64,000 bases of DNA from contig NZ_CP083951.1 in NCBI RefSeq assembly GCF_006440675.2, positions 5,117,501 to 5,181,500 of the forward strand, read 5' to 3'. Both the position numbers and the translations under genes were made by a program. Positions 35,726 through 44,217 of the stretch are shown piece after piece. Within the stretch, counting starts at the first letter, position 1. Each line of letters opens with the position of its first letter. Source of the DNA: Mesorhizobium sp. B2-8-5. GTDB lineage: Bacteria > Pseudomonadota > Alphaproteobacteria > Rhizobiales > Rhizobiaceae. The notes under the pieces are model-generated. The model had not been told where the DNA came from and searched no databases. It saw nothing but the letters and a program-made list of their open reading frames with translations.

Positions 35726-36355
35726 TCACAGATTCTTCAGGCGATTGAGATCGGCCATGGTGGCTTTCCGGTCGACGATGGTGCGTCCGTACTTGTCTTC
35801 CATCCTGAACCGACCGTTCTCGATCTTCTCCTTCATTCCATTGCGGTGCGTGACCTGGATTCTGTTGCGTGTGGCCTCGACCTTGTCGCCGGTTATAGCA
35901 TTGACGTGACTATCGACATCGGCGGTGCTTGCCGCGCTGGCGCTGCTGTTGCCATTGTCGCTGTTGCCATCATTATTGCCGTTGTTTCCGCCGCTGTTGC
36001 CGTTGCCGTTCCCGCTGTTGCCGCCGCTGTTGCCGTTGCCGTTCCCGCTGTTGCCGCCGCTGTTGCCGTTGCCGTTCCCGCTGTTGCCGCCGCTATTGCC
36101 GTTGCCGTTCCCGCTGTTGCCGCCGCTATTGCCGTTCCCGTTCCCGCTGTTGCCGCCGCTGTTGCCGTTCCCGCCGCTGTTGCCGCCGCCGTTCCCGTTT
36201 CCACCGCCGCCATTACCACCGCCACCGCCGCCTTTGCCGGCATAGGCCTTGGTCACGACGAGACCATCAATGGAGAGACTGAAAGGCGTGACGACAAGCG
36301 CCAACGCTGCCAGTGCTGGCAAGACTAGCCTGCAGCCCCCGCGCGACGCGCGCAT
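35726..36355 (-). CDS. Secreted Gly/Asn-rich protein, paralogue 2
   Basis: 209 residues from ATG 36355 with GGGGAG upstream; an earlier start has no signal sequence. Signal peptide ends near AYAGKG. The middle is a Gly/Asn/Ser tract built on an 11-residue repeat. The C-terminal block HRNGMKEKIENGRFRMEDKY then ATMADLNRLKNL matches the end of the 34798 protein residue by residue in most places, so the two are paralogues from a tandem duplication. Confidence 0.82.
   Translation of the reverse strand: MRASRGGCRLVLPALAALALVVTPFSLSIDGLVVTKAYAGKGGGGGGNGGGGNGNGGGNSGGNGNSGGNSGNGNGNSGGNSGNGNGNSGGNSGNGNGNSGGNSGNGNGNSGGNSGNGNGNSGGNNGNNDGNSDNGNSSASAASTADVDSHVNAITGDKVEATRNRIQVTHRNGMKEKIENGRFRMEDKYGRTIVDRKATMADLNRLKNL
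35991..36170. repeat. 33-bp tandem repeat inside paralogue 2
   Basis: The unit beginning CCGCTGTTGCCGTTGCC recurs every 33 bases, with boundaries at 35991, 36024, 36057, 36090 and 36123, then degenerates. It encodes NSGNGNGNSGG. Repeat number could vary between strains by slippage. Confidence 0.8.
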
Positions 36356-36739
36356 TCCGCTCTCCCCATGCCAACCCTTCAGCCCGTCAGCCGAACTACC
36401 CCACCGGCAATGTCGCAGCATAAGCATCCCCAATCGGCAAGGCATAAGGAAGTGGCCCACGACCCTTGTCTTGTCCACTCGGACCTATTGCAATTCTTGC
36501 ATAGGACCTAAGTCTTATTTCAACCACTGGGTGCGGCCGAACATTGCCGCCGCAGAGGTGCATTTTCCAAAGCCTACCAATTCCGAGCAGCGGGCTCCGA
36601 AGCGGTTCACTGTTTCACGGAAACGGCAAACCACCGCGCCTCCTTGTTTTGAAGCAGCTCCGGACGGAAGGCCACGGCGAAGCGCCGGGCCTGACCGCTT
36701 CGCGCATTTCCAGGAATCGCCTTGGTTCGGAAGATGGAT
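36356..36739. repeat. Gap with a diverged palindrome copy (36655-36721)
   Basis: CTCCGGACGGAAGG at 36658, then TTTCCAGGAATCGCC near 36707-36721, resemble the dispersed palindrome with an enlarged centre, like the copy at 32100. No gene is supported in the gap. Confidence 0.45.
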
Positions 36740-37639
36740 TCAGGCCGGCAACGGCATCGGCCGCCGCGCCGCAACCGCCGTGCCGAAAGCGGCGGCAATG
36801 ACGGCGGCGACGCCTGCGCATTGCAAAAGGTCGAGCTTCTCATGCAGGAATAGAAAGCCCGTGAGCGCGCCGCCCGCCGGCTCCAGGCAGACCAGCATGC
36901 CGTAAACTTTGGCCGGCATGCGGACCAGCACCAGCATTTCCAGATAGAAGGGCAGCGCGCTGGAGAACAGGCCGACCACGGCGGCGCCTGCCATGATGTG
37001 CGGATCGGTGAGATAGGCCTGAGCAGCGTTGAAGCCGAAGGGCAGCGCCAGCACGGCGGCGATCGCCATGCCGTAGGCGGAGGTGCGCACGCCGAGTTCG
37101 GCGCCGGCCTTCTGCGCGAAGATGATGTAGAGCCCCCAGCAGGCGCCCGCCGCCAGCGCCAGCGCCACGCCTGTCGGATCGAGCCCGCGGCTGATACCGG
37201 CAAAGGGCGACAAAAGCACGATGCCGACGACGGCCAGCGCCACCCAGACAAGGTCGAGCAGCCGCCTGGAGCCGAGCGTGGCGACGAACAGCGGCCCGGT
37301 GAATTCGAGCGCCACGCAGACGCCGAGCGGAATGCGCTCGAGCGCGGCATAGAACAACATGTTCATGGCGCAGACGGTGATGCCGTAGGCGGCGAGCCAG
37401 GGCAGGTTTTTGCGCGAGGGCAGCACTTTCCAGGGCCTCAGCACCGCCGCCAGCATCAGCGCGCCAATGGCGAGCCTCAGCATGGTCGTGCCTTCCGGGC
37501 CCAGAACCGGGAACAGCCCCTTGGCAAAGGCGGCGCCGACCTGCACGGAGAGCATTGCACCGAGCAGGCCAAGCACCGGCATGGCGCCGACAGGGGCCTG
37601 TTGGTTAGCTTCCTGTGCTGCGGTCAATCCTGGCTCCAT
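36740..37639 (-). CDS. EamA/RhtA-type amino-acid exporter
   Basis: 299 residues from ATG 37639. Ten hydrophobic segments in two EamA repeats. RhtA-like features: PVLGPEGTTMLRLAIGALML, YAALERIPLGVCVALEFTGP, and LEPAGGALTGFLFLHEKL. RhtA exports threonine and homoserine across the inner membrane; the exact substrate here is not shown by sequence. Confidence 0.88.
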   Translation of the reverse strand: MEPGLTAAQEANQQAPVGAMPVLGLLGAMLSVQVGAAFAKGLFPVLGPEGTTMLRLAIGALMLAAVLRPWKVLPSRKNLPWLAAYGITVCAMNMLFYAALERIPLGVCVALEFTGPLFVATLGSRRLLDLVWVALAVVGIVLLSPFAGISRGLDPTGVALALAAGACWGLYIIFAQKAGAELGVRTSAYGMAIAAVLALPFGFNAAQAYLTDPHIMAGAAVVGLFSSALPFYLEMLVLVRMPAKVYGMLVCLEPAGGALTGFLFLHEKLDLLQCAGVAAVIAAAFGTAVAARRPMPLPA

Positions 37640-38049
37640 CCCTAGTTTAGATATGGAGATAGGACGCGGGCGCCACGCTGTCGTGAGGCAGCGGGAGGCG
37701 GATCGATGGGGCAAGGGGAGCGAGGCTTGTCGCCTTCGCCGTCCCAGGGCGGAGCAAGGAGCGAAGCAACGCGCGCAGACTCGAGGATCTATGCCGTTAC
37801 GCTAAAGCGCGTCGCGTCGAAACGGATTCACGCGACGCGCTTTAGGTCGTTGCTTGATGCATGTCGTTGTCGCAAAACCGAGGTCACTTTTGCGCGACAT
37901 GCATTAAAGCGTTGCAACGATTGTAGAATTCTCCACGGCCGAACTCGTGGCAAGGTCACGGAATGGATCCTCGGGTCAAGCCCGAGGATGACGAGCGTCA
38001 GGGCACGCCCCTCCCCGATCCGCTGCGCGGATCGGCCTACCCCATCAAC
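37640..38049. repeat. Gap holding composite palindromic repeats, copy 2
   Basis: 37740-37800 matches the repeat near 23090 (CAGGGCGGAGCAAGGAGCG). Then TAAAGCGCGTCGCG (37803-37816) pairs exactly with 37831-37844, and ATGCATGTCG (37857-37866) with CGACATGCAT (37895-37904), as at 31377-31481. TCACGGAATGGATCC follows near 37957. CCTCGGGTCAAGCCCGAGG (37970-37988) is a further short dyad. No gene supported. Confidence 0.7.
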
Positions 38050-38322
38050 TCACCCCGCCATGGCGAGCGGCGCGGCGCTCTTGTTGGGGATCTGGATGTC
38101 GATCTCCAGCGTCGACATGGTGGCGCCGCGATCCATCGAGACCTGGAGGTAGTCCTGGTCGATCTGCACATGCCTGGCAATGACCGCCATGATCTCCTCG
38201 CGCAGGATGGAGACGAGATCCGGCTGGCCGCGGCTCTGGCGCTCATAGGCGAGCAGCAGCTGCAGCCGCTCGCGCGCTACCGGCGCGCTGGTGCGCCGCT
38301 TGAAGAGATCGAGGATGCTCAT
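38050..38322 (-). CDS. minE: Cell division topological specificity factor MinE
   Basis: 90 residues with GGAGGG before the ATG. N-terminal ILDLFKRR is the MinD-contact helix; [20 protein letters not shown] and [20 protein letters not shown] make up the dimer core. MinE drives the pole-to-pole movement of MinD. Overlaps minD by four bases. Confidence 0.95.
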   Translation of the reverse strand: MSILDLFKRRTSAPVARERLQLLLAYERQSRGQPDLVSILREEIMAVIARHVQIDQDYLQVSMDRGATMSTLEIDIQIPNKSAAPLAMAG

Positions 38323-39134
38323 GCGGCCCTCCTTCCGAGAAGCCGGTCGAGGAAGCCCTTGCGTTCGAAGGGGACGACCACCGGCAGGTCCTCGCCTTCC
38401 AGGCGTCTTGCCGCTTCGAGATAAGCCTTTGCGGCACCATTGAGCGGTTCCGAGAGCGTGACAGGCGAGCCGAGGTTGGAGGCCCGCAGCACATCCTGGC
38501 TTTCCGGGATGATGCCGAGCAACGGCGTGGAGAGTATCTCCAGCACGTCGTCGATCGACAGCATCTCGCCGCGCGAGGCGCGCGCCGCGTCGTAGCGGGT
38601 GACCAGCACGTGTTTTTGCACCAGCTCGCCCTGCTCCGCCTTCATGGTGCGGGCGTCGAGCAGGCCGATGATGCGGTCGGAGTCGCGCACCGACGACACT
38701 TCCGGGTTGGTGACGATGACCGCCTCGTCGGCGAAGCGCATGGCGAGTTGGGCGCCGCGCTCGATGCCGGCAGGGCTGTCGCAGAACACGTAGTCGAACA
38801 CCGAGCGCAGCCGGGCGATGACCTCGGCCACGCCCTCTTCGGTCAGCGCGTCCTTGTCGCGCGTCTGCGAGGCCGGCAGCAGATAGAGCGTCTCCAGCCG
38901 CTTGTCGCGGATCAGCGCCTGCGACAGCTTCGCCGAGCCCTGGATGACGTTGACGAGATCGAACACCACGCGGCGCTCGGCGCCCATGATGAGGTCGAGG
39001 TTCCTCAGGCCGACGTCGAAATCGACCAGCGCCACCTTCTTGCCGGTCTTGGCCACGGCGGCGCCGAGCGCGGCCGTCGAGGTCGTCTTGCCGACGCCCC
39101 CCTTGCCCGATGTGACCACGACTACCTTGCCCAT
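38319..39134 (-). CDS. minD: Septum-site determining ATPase MinD
   Basis: 271 residues from ATG 39134, chosen because GGAGG precedes it; an in-frame start at 39149 overlaps that site. Deviant Walker [35 protein letters not shown]. The C-terminal amphipathic helix FLDRLLGRR binds the membrane. Carries MinC to the membrane to block Z-ring assembly away from midcell. Middle gene of minCDE. Confidence 0.96.
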   Translation of the reverse strand: MGKVVVVTSGKGGVGKTTSTAALGAAVAKTGKKVALVDFDVGLRNLDLIMGAERRVVFDLVNVIQGSAKLSQALIRDKRLETLYLLPASQTRDKDALTEEGVAEVIARLRSVFDYVFCDSPAGIERGAQLAMRFADEAVIVTNPEVSSVRDSDRIIGLLDARTMKAEQGELVQKHVLVTRYDAARASRGEMLSIDDVLEILSTPLLGIIPESQDVLRASNLGSPVTLSEPLNGAAKAYLEAARRLEGEDLPVVVPFERKGFLDRLLGRRAA

Positions 39135-39239
39135 ATATCCAGCCTCCATTGGCGGTTTTTATTCTCTGGCCGTGCGCGGCACGGCGGACTCGTTAACAAC
39201 TTTGGCACGCGAAACCGGTCCGAAGCTTGCGCCGCCGGA

Positions 39240-40136
39240 CTAGCCGAGCGGCACCACGCACAGCGCGTCGTTGTCGAGGAAGGCCTGCACCGCCTTGCCG
39301 CGCGAGACGCCTTCCATCTCCTCGGCCGTGGTGTACCAGCCATCGACGGCAAGCAGCTCGGCCTCGTTCTTGCGGCAGAAGATGCGCGCCGAAATATTGC
39401 CTTCCGAGCCGGCGATCGCGCGGCCGCGCAGCGTGCCATAGACATGGATCGAGCCGCCGGCGACGATTTCGGAACCGGACGCGACCGAGCCCAGCACGAT
39501 CACGTCGCCATGCGGATGGAAGACCGACTGCCCGGAGCGGATCGGCGCCTTGATCATCAAAGTGCCGGCCGAAGGCTCGGTCCGCACGCTCTCGGCGCCC
39601 TGCCCCGCCTCGGTCTGCGCCGGCTCGATCCGCACCGCTTCGAGCCTTGCCAGCTCGGGATCGACCGGCTCGTCGCCGGACATCTCGATCTGCGGAGCCT
39701 CGGCCGACGCCGCCGCTTGGATGGTTTCTTGGGTCACCTGCACCCGCTCCCCGGCGGCGGTCATTTCGAGTTCTTCCGCTCGCGCCTTGCGGGCTGCCCG
39801 GCCGAGCAGTCCCTCGGCGGTCGCCTCCTTGGCGCCGGCGAGCAGAGGCGGCAAATCAGGCCCGAGCTCGGCGCCTTCCAGTTCGATGGCGTAGACGCGG
39901 ATGCCGCGCGAGCCGAGCACGCCGACAAGCGCGCCAATCTCCTCCGGCCCCGGCTGCAAAATGTTCAGATCCAGCACCACCGGACGCCCGTTGAAATAGC
40001 CCGGCGAGTTGGCGATCCAGTGATCCAATCCCTCCAGCCAGTCGGCGATCGGCGCCTCCGGCGTCAGCGTGAAAGCGACGAAGGAACGAGCGCGAAAGCG
40101 GATCGATTTGTTGTGCAAAGGGGCGGCGAAGGTCAC
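39240..40136 (-). CDS. minC: Septum-site determining protein MinC
   Basis: 298 residues from GTG 40136. N-terminal domain (RFRARSFVAFTLTPEAPIAD) inhibits FtsZ; a linker of about 60 residues follows; the C-terminal beta-helix (GSVASGSEIVAGGSIHVYGT, AGSEGNISARIFC) binds MinD. 105 bases before minD. A decayed copy of its first 100 or so bases lies at 41363-41460. Confidence 0.95.
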   Translation of the reverse strand: MTFAAPLHNKSIRFRARSFVAFTLTPEAPIADWLEGLDHWIANSPGYFNGRPVVLDLNILQPGPEEIGALVGVLGSRGIRVYAIELEGAELGPDLPPLLAGAKEATAEGLLGRAARKARAEELEMTAAGERVQVTQETIQAAASAEAPQIEMSGDEPVDPELARLEAVRIEPAQTEAGQGAESVRTEPSAGTLMIKAPIRSGQSVFHPHGDVIVLGSVASGSEIVAGGSIHVYGTLRGRAIAGSEGNISARIFCRKNEAELLAVDGWYTTAEEMEGVSRGKAVQAFLDNDALCVVPLG

Positions 40137-40319
40137 GTCCAGGCGAATCCTTACTCAATGGTTAAAGGTGCCGGGGCAATGGTTAACAAAAGGTTAATTT
40201 TGGGGATCGGGGCCGTTAAGGAAGTGGCGCGGCTAAGTTCTGTGGCAACGCGGTGACAGGGCCCGCCGATGCCGCTATCGTCTCACCCCAACCTGGCGCA
40301 AAGCAAGGGAGATCATGTC

Positions 40320-40751
40320 ATGAGGTTGGAGGTCGGCAGACCAGAGGATGCGGCCATTGCCTTTGCCGATGCCTGGAACAGACATGACATGGACGACTTC
40401 ACGGCGCTGTTTTCCGAGGATGCCAATTTCGTCAATGTCGTGGGCATGTGGTGGAAAAGCCGCGCAGAGATCGAAGCGGCCCACCGCGCGACTCATGGGA
40501 CTATGTTTCGCGACAGCCGGTTGGAGGGTGTCGTCTCGTCCGTAGTCGAGTTGTCTCCTGGCCTTGCATCGGTGCACTATAGATGGACCCTGACCGGCGC
40601 CTCTGCTCCGGATGGCTCGCCAGCCGGAACACGGGGAGGCATCCTGCTTCTGGTGGTGGGGAAGGAACAGGCCGGCTGGCAGATAAAGGTGGCCCAAAAC
40701 ACCGACATTGTGCCAGGGGCGATCGCTCCCCCTGCCAACGCGAGGAGATAG
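40320..40751 (+). CDS. SnoaL/SgcJ-like NTF2-fold protein
   Basis: 143 residues from ATG 40320 with GGGAG upstream. RPEDAAIAFADAWNRHDMDD, FSEDANFVNVVGMWWKSRAE and WQIKVAQNTDIVP fit the SgcJ/EcaC family of NTF2-like proteins. Ligand unknown. Lies between minC and the partial minC copy. Confidence 0.82.
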   Translation: MRLEVGRPEDAAIAFADAWNRHDMDDFTALFSEDANFVNVVGMWWKSRAEIEAAHRATHGTMFRDSRLEGVVSSVVELSPGLASVHYRWTLTGASAPDGSPAGTRGGILLLVVGKEQAGWQIKVAQNTDIVPGAIAPPANARR

Positions 40752-40854
40752 CGGCCAAGCTCGCAAGGCGTGTGAAGCGCCTAATATACGAAGCGATGCG
40801 CGCGGACCATCCTCTTGCCCGAGACTTTCCACTCTCTTCAGGAAGGAGACGGGC

Positions 40855-41289
40855 ATGGGCATCGATCGGCAAGACAGCAAGCGAGCAGGCAAGACAGGGG
40901 CCGCCATGGTAGCGCTGATGCTGCTTGCAGGATGTATGACGCACCAGCCAACTGGCACGGACGCATACCGGACGAGCAGCATAGACCAATGGCTGACGAC
41001 CGACGATGCCGACAAGGCGGTCAGCGCGATGAGCGCCAAGGGCATGATGCCGGCGACCATCAACTGCCGGTTCGCCGACACCACGCCTGGCAAGGTGGCC
41101 TACCGCTCGAAATTCACCTGGAGACGGGCGCCTGCAAACACACGCTACCATTGGGAAGTCGGCGACCCGGCCTATCTCGCCGGCAAGGATGTCGCATCCA
41201 GCAGGGTTGGGCTGCGCCGGACGTTCGCGAAGACGGTGCGGGACCCGGCCACGGGGCAGAAGGTGGGGTGCTCGATCTGGGTGAGCTAG
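40855..41289 (+). CDS. Putative lipoprotein
   Basis: 144 residues, AAGGAG upstream. After a polar N-terminus a hydrophobic run ends in LMLLAGC, a good lipobox. The mature part has no family I recognise (DADKAVSAMSAKGMMPATIN, GLRRTFAKTVRDPATGQKVG). Confidence 0.72.
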   Translation: MGIDRQDSKRAGKTGAAMVALMLLAGCMTHQPTGTDAYRTSSIDQWLTTDDADKAVSAMSAKGMMPATINCRFADTTPGKVAYRSKFTWRRAPANTRYHWEVGDPAYLAGKDVASSRVGLRRTFAKTVRDPATGQKVGCSIWVS

Positions 41290-41362
41290 GTCTGCTGCGG
41301 GATCGGCCGTGGCTACGATGGCTGGAAGCGTCGCGGCAGAGTACGTCGTCGCAGACGGATGA

Positions 41363-41460
41363 TTGAGCTGCTCCAGCCAGTCGGCAATCGGCGCCAGCGT
41401 ACAAGCGACGAAAGAACGCGCAAGGATGCAAGTGGATTTGTCGTGCAAGGGACGTCGAAT
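41363..41460 (-). pseudogene. Fragment duplicating the 5' end of minC
   Basis: Reading from about 41448, DKSTCILARSFVACTLAPIADWLEQL parallels NKSIRFRARSFVAFTLTPEAPIADWLEGL of MinC in the same orientation; shown here only as ARSFVA, TL and APIADWLE shared blocks. Matching DNA includes CTCCAGCCAGTCGGC and ATCGGCGCC. It ends after about 100 bases. Confidence 0.75.
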
Positions 41461-41479
41461 GCCAGGCGCATGGACCCGA

Positions 41480-41644
41480 CTATGATTTCCCGGCCTTGAG
41501 CGCCTTTGCCTCTCTCACAAGAGATGGCCAGTTCAGGCCGACAAGGTAAATGAGTTCGAGCGCCTGAGCTTCGGTGATGCCGGTCTGCCGCACTAGCCGC
41601 TTGACGATATCGTCAAGCGTCGGCTGGCTTTTGTCGCGCGCCAT
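41480..41644 (-). CDS. DUF3606-like small protein
   Basis: 54 residues from ATG 41644 with AGGGGAA before it. GITEAQALELIYLVGLNWPS then LVREAKALKAGKS resembles the C-terminal helix pair of DUF3606, a short domain common in Rhizobiales. Function unknown. Confidence 0.65.
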   Translation of the reverse strand: MARDKSQPTLDDIVKRLVRQTGITEAQALELIYLVGLNWPSLVREAKALKAGKS

Positions 41645-41988
41645 TGCATTCCCCTTTCGTCCCCAACGGCGCTCGCTTCTCGATAGTTCCGCTAGCCAGG
41701 CAGGAAATGTGGGCGCACAGTGGACTCTCGCTGATGCGGCGAGGACAGTCCGGCTTGACCTCTTGCTAAACGGGTCGGGCTGTCCAGCAGCTTCGCTTCG
41801 GACGGTCCAGAAGCTCCGCTTCGGACTGTCCAGAAGCTTCGCTGTCGCTTCGTATGGATATGACCCGCGTTCGCGCGTCTAAACTATTTTTTGTTTCGCG
41901 CGGCCGGAGCGACCCGATCGAGGTCGCCTTTCGACAGATCCGTAAGAACAATGCTTGCTATGTTGGGGGCGCCGGCCTAAGCCCAGCA
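41645..41988. repeat. Gap with a 23-bp tandem repeat (41780-41843)
   Basis: CTGTCCAGCAGCTTCGCTTC begins the first unit at 41780; near copies follow at 41803 and 41826, the last cut short. Each unit contains CCAG and GCT.CGCT. The rest of the gap shows no gene. Confidence 0.65.
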
Positions 41989-42240
41989 ATGGCTAATGAA
42001 AAATTCGACCAGCCAGTGACGGTTGTCACCGAGTTGACTGGCGGCGGGCACGAGACAATCGGCGACGCGGCCGCGTGCCTGGACTTCCTGCTCAGAAGAT
42101 GGCGCGGCAAACGCAGCGAAAAGCATCGTGCGGCCGTTCAGGCCTGCGCGGATACGAATAGTGGGCGCCGCCCGGCCTCATTCGCGCGAAAGGCGTTCAT
42201 AGTCGCCGCCCGCGAGGCCGCTATTCTGGTGACCTCCTAA
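41989..42240 (+). CDS. DUF982 family protein
   Basis: 83 residues from ATG 41989. Matches DUF982: KFDQPVTVVTELTGGGHETI, ACLDFLLRRW, and ARKAFIVAAREAAILV. The family is abundant in rhizobia and has no known role. No clear ribosome site. The end overlaps the convergent gene 42237 by four bases. Confidence 0.78.
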   Translation: MANEKFDQPVTVVTELTGGGHETIGDAAACLDFLLRRWRGKRSEKHRAAVQACADTNSGRRPASFARKAFIVAAREAAILVTS

Positions 42241-42410
42241 GGCTCCTCACGGGACCTGAAATTCCTGTTTTCAATATCGATGATGTCGCCGCAATTTTCG
42301 CACTCCATCTGGGTGTGAGTGCGAATCCAGCCTACGCGTGTTTTGGCCTGGTGGTGGCACCGAGGGCATTCGACATCGATTTCGAAGTGGTCGGACTCTC
42401 GCTTTGTCAT
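42237..42410 (-). CDS. Small zinc-ribbon protein
   Basis: 57 residues from ATG 42410; TTG at 42422 is in frame. CPRC and CENC, spaced about 20 residues, form the ribbon. Last of the minus-strand run of small genes. Confidence 0.62.
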   Translation of the reverse strand: MTKRESDHFEIDVECPRCHHQAKTRVGWIRTHTQMECENCGDIIDIENRNFRSREEP

Positions 42411-42440
42411 CGCAGTCCCCAAGGCTGGCCTGACGCGGCA

Positions 42441-42590
42441 TCATCCGTTGTCAGTATTCCGCTCCGGCTCGTTTTCCTGCTCCACTACCTTGCCTTTCGC
42501 CTCTTTGGCCGCGAGCTTCGCCTCCTTCTTTGCCGCTTTCGCCTGATCGCGCTTACTGCGCTCGTATCGATAGTTGGGCTTCATCGCCAT
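42441..42590 (-). CDS. 49-residue Lys/Ala-rich protein
   Basis: ATG 42590 with GGGAG upstream. Sequence is a charged helix (RSKRDQAKAAKKEAKLAAKE) with an acidic tail. Likely nucleic-acid or protein binding; no family recognised. Confidence 0.65.
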   Translation of the reverse strand: MAMKPNYRYERSKRDQAKAAKKEAKLAAKEAKGKVVEQENEPERNTDNG

Positions 42591-42690
42591 GGCATTTCTC
42601 CCGCTGGATCATTGTACGGCCTGGATTTGGGTATGCCTGGGGTCGCAACCGGTCATAGGATAGAAGGCCCAAACGGACGGTGGCGGAATA

Positions 42691-42873
42691 TCAAATCAGG
42701 CGATTGCGTTCCGCGATCTCGCGTGCCCGCCTGACTGTCCCGTCGGTGTCCGCGAGTTTGCGCCGCGCTGCCTCGTCCTTCCTGATCGTCAGCCGCACTG
42801 GCATGATGTCTGAGCGCCTCACGACCGGCTTGATAGCGACCGGCGGTGCCTCGGGGGTTTTCATCGAACGCAT
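42691..42873 (-). CDS. 60-residue protein, unknown function
   Basis: ATG 42873 chosen for AAAGGA 8 bases upstream; a longer frame to 42927 is hydrophobic but lacks a ribosome site. The C-terminus (RKLADTDGTVRRAREIAERN) is charged and helical. Confidence 0.55.
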   Translation of the reverse strand: MRSMKTPEAPPVAIKPVVRRSDIMPVRLTIRKDEAARRKLADTDGTVRRAREIAERNRLI

Positions 42874-42968
42874 CGGCGTTATCCTTTCACGTAAGACGAC
42901 AGCCAGGGGGACTGCCAGCCGCCGCATCGCTTGCCTGCATGCTCGTTCTTTCGATATCGGCTCCCCGC

Positions 42969-43244
42969 CTATCGGAAACCGGTGGAGGTCAAGGTGTAGG
43001 AGTTCCGCCGCTCGCGCGCATAAGCTTTGCTTGCGGCGTCTTGGATGGAACCGCGCAACGCGTCGAATGCCGAAAGGTATGCGTTCTCGGCAGTTTCCCT
43101 GCCGCCAGGATGGTCGCCAAATGTGCCTAATGCCTCTACTTCGACGAAAAAACGGACCTGGAACATACCGTCATGCCCAATGAAGCATACGGCGTTGCGC
43201 GTCTCGTCGAAACTTCGGCTGGGATTTGGAAAGGCAAGCGTCAT
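42969..43244 (-). CDS. DUF1488 family protein
   Basis: 91 residues. MTLAFPNPSRSFDETRNAVC then FIGHDGMFQVRFFVEVEAL is the usual start of DUF1488, a short rhizobial/proteobacterial family without assigned function. Its start overlaps the previous gene by four bases; seventh and last in the overlapping chain. Confidence 0.8.
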   Translation of the reverse strand: MTLAFPNPSRSFDETRNAVCFIGHDGMFQVRFFVEVEALGTFGDHPGGRETAENAYLSAFDALRGSIQDAASKAYARERRNSYTLTSTGFR

Positions 43245-43567
43245 GTTTGATCCGCCCGCATTTCGGTATGTTCAAGTGCCATCCGGGTCCCGTTCCATTC
43301 CTTCCGGCCCGCGGCATTGCGACGATTGAGATCCAACATCCTTTTCGTCGCATGCGCATGGGTGAGACCGACCATCGGAACGCCGTCGACATAGGCGGGA
43401 ATTCCCGTGAAGACGTGGTAGACGGTCCAGGAATGATCAAATTCGACGCGGCGACCATATTGAAGGTCGCTGAAGTCATGGCCCAAGATGCCGCCGTTAT
43501 GTCGCGAGCCGCCGAATACGGTATTTTGAACCCGCTCGGTTTCGTCGTTGGGGATGGTTCTGTTCAT
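43241..43567 (-). CDS. Protein with SWTVYHVFTGIPA module
   Basis: 108 residues from ATG 43567. A central block, EFDHSWTVYHVFTGIPAYVD, followed by ATKRMLDLNRRNAAGRKE, is clearly related to the 63-residue protein at 45317 (SWTVFDIFTGQPAEVE). Function unknown. Starts on a four-base overlap with the preceding gene. Confidence 0.72.
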   Translation of the reverse strand: MNRTIPNDETERVQNTVFGGSRHNGGILGHDFSDLQYGRRVEFDHSWTVYHVFTGIPAYVDGVPMVGLTHAHATKRMLDLNRRNAAGRKEWNGTRMALEHTEMRADQT

Positions 43568-43800
43568 ACCCGTCTTTCCCCGCCTCCCTGCGCGGCAATG
43601 ATCTCCGAATAAAGGGCTGCGCCATCGGCTTCGGAGATCGTGACGGCGTCCGGCCATTGCGGCATGTTCAGCGTTCTCGCCAAGAGCCGCGCGATCGCGA
43701 TGGCGTTATCGAGATCGGCCGCCAGCGCCGTCTCGCGGCCGATGACGGCGCGCGCGTCGTCGGCGACACGCGTGCGATAAAATTCGATCACGACCTTCAT
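43564..43800 (-). CDS. 78-residue protein, unknown function
   Basis: ATG 43800. MKVVIEFYRTRVADDARAVI and IAIARLLARTLNMPQWPDAV look like a small alpha/beta fold. I recall similar small proteins in other rhizobia. Overlaps both neighbours by four bases. Confidence 0.7.
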   Translation of the reverse strand: MKVVIEFYRTRVADDARAVIGRETALAADLDNAIAIARLLARTLNMPQWPDAVTISEADGAALYSEIIAAQGGGERRV

Positions 43801-43928
43801 CGGGGTCCGCCGCAGTCCTTGGCCTTCGCCTGGGCATTGATGACGGCGCACTGGATCTGATTGCCAAACAGACTTTCCTGCTTCGGCTTCCTGGCCTCGC
43901 GGTTGGAACGCTTATGTGGCCTGGCCAT
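43797..43928 (-). CDS. 43-residue basic protein
   Basis: ATG 43928 with AAAGGACG upstream. Strongly basic start (RPHKRSNREARKPKQE). Overlaps the next start by four bases and the previous gene by 17. Confidence 0.6.
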   Translation of the reverse strand: MARPHKRSNREARKPKQESLFGNQIQCAVINAQAKAKDCGGPR

Positions 43929-44217
43929 GTCCGAACGTCCTTTCGATGAGGGCAATGCCATTGTCCGATGCCGGCGTCTCGACGCGCTCCAAACTGTCCT
44001 CGGTCACCACGCGCTCATGCGGTTCGCCGTCGCTGCGGATGCGGTATTGTGGGGAGCTTCCCTTTGGCGGCAGTGTGCCGGTGACACGATAGATTTCGTC
44101 AGTCTTCGGACCGGCGCCAACACCGCCCTTCAGCCGGACCGCTTGTCCGATGTCAAAAAGACGAGGGGGAGCCCCGTGCTGGATGGGGCGTGCGTTGCGT
44201 TGCAAGAGGGTTGTCAT
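43912..44217 (-). CDS. 101-residue protein, unknown function
   Basis: ATG 44217 with GGGAG upstream. The core (FDIGQAVRLKGGVG, EIYRVTGTLPPKGSSPQYRI) reads like a small SH3-type barrel. No family recognised. Overlaps its upstream neighbour by four bases. Confidence 0.7.
   Translation of the reverse strand: MTTLLQRNARPIQHGAPPRLFDIGQAVRLKGGVGAGPKTDEIYRVTGTLPPKGSSPQYRIRSDGEPHERVVTEDSLERVETPASDNGIALIERTFGHGQAT

Noticed and set aside
35991..36170. Regular repeats resembling a CRISPR array
   Set aside because: Units are contiguous with no spacers and encode the Gly/Asn-rich tract.
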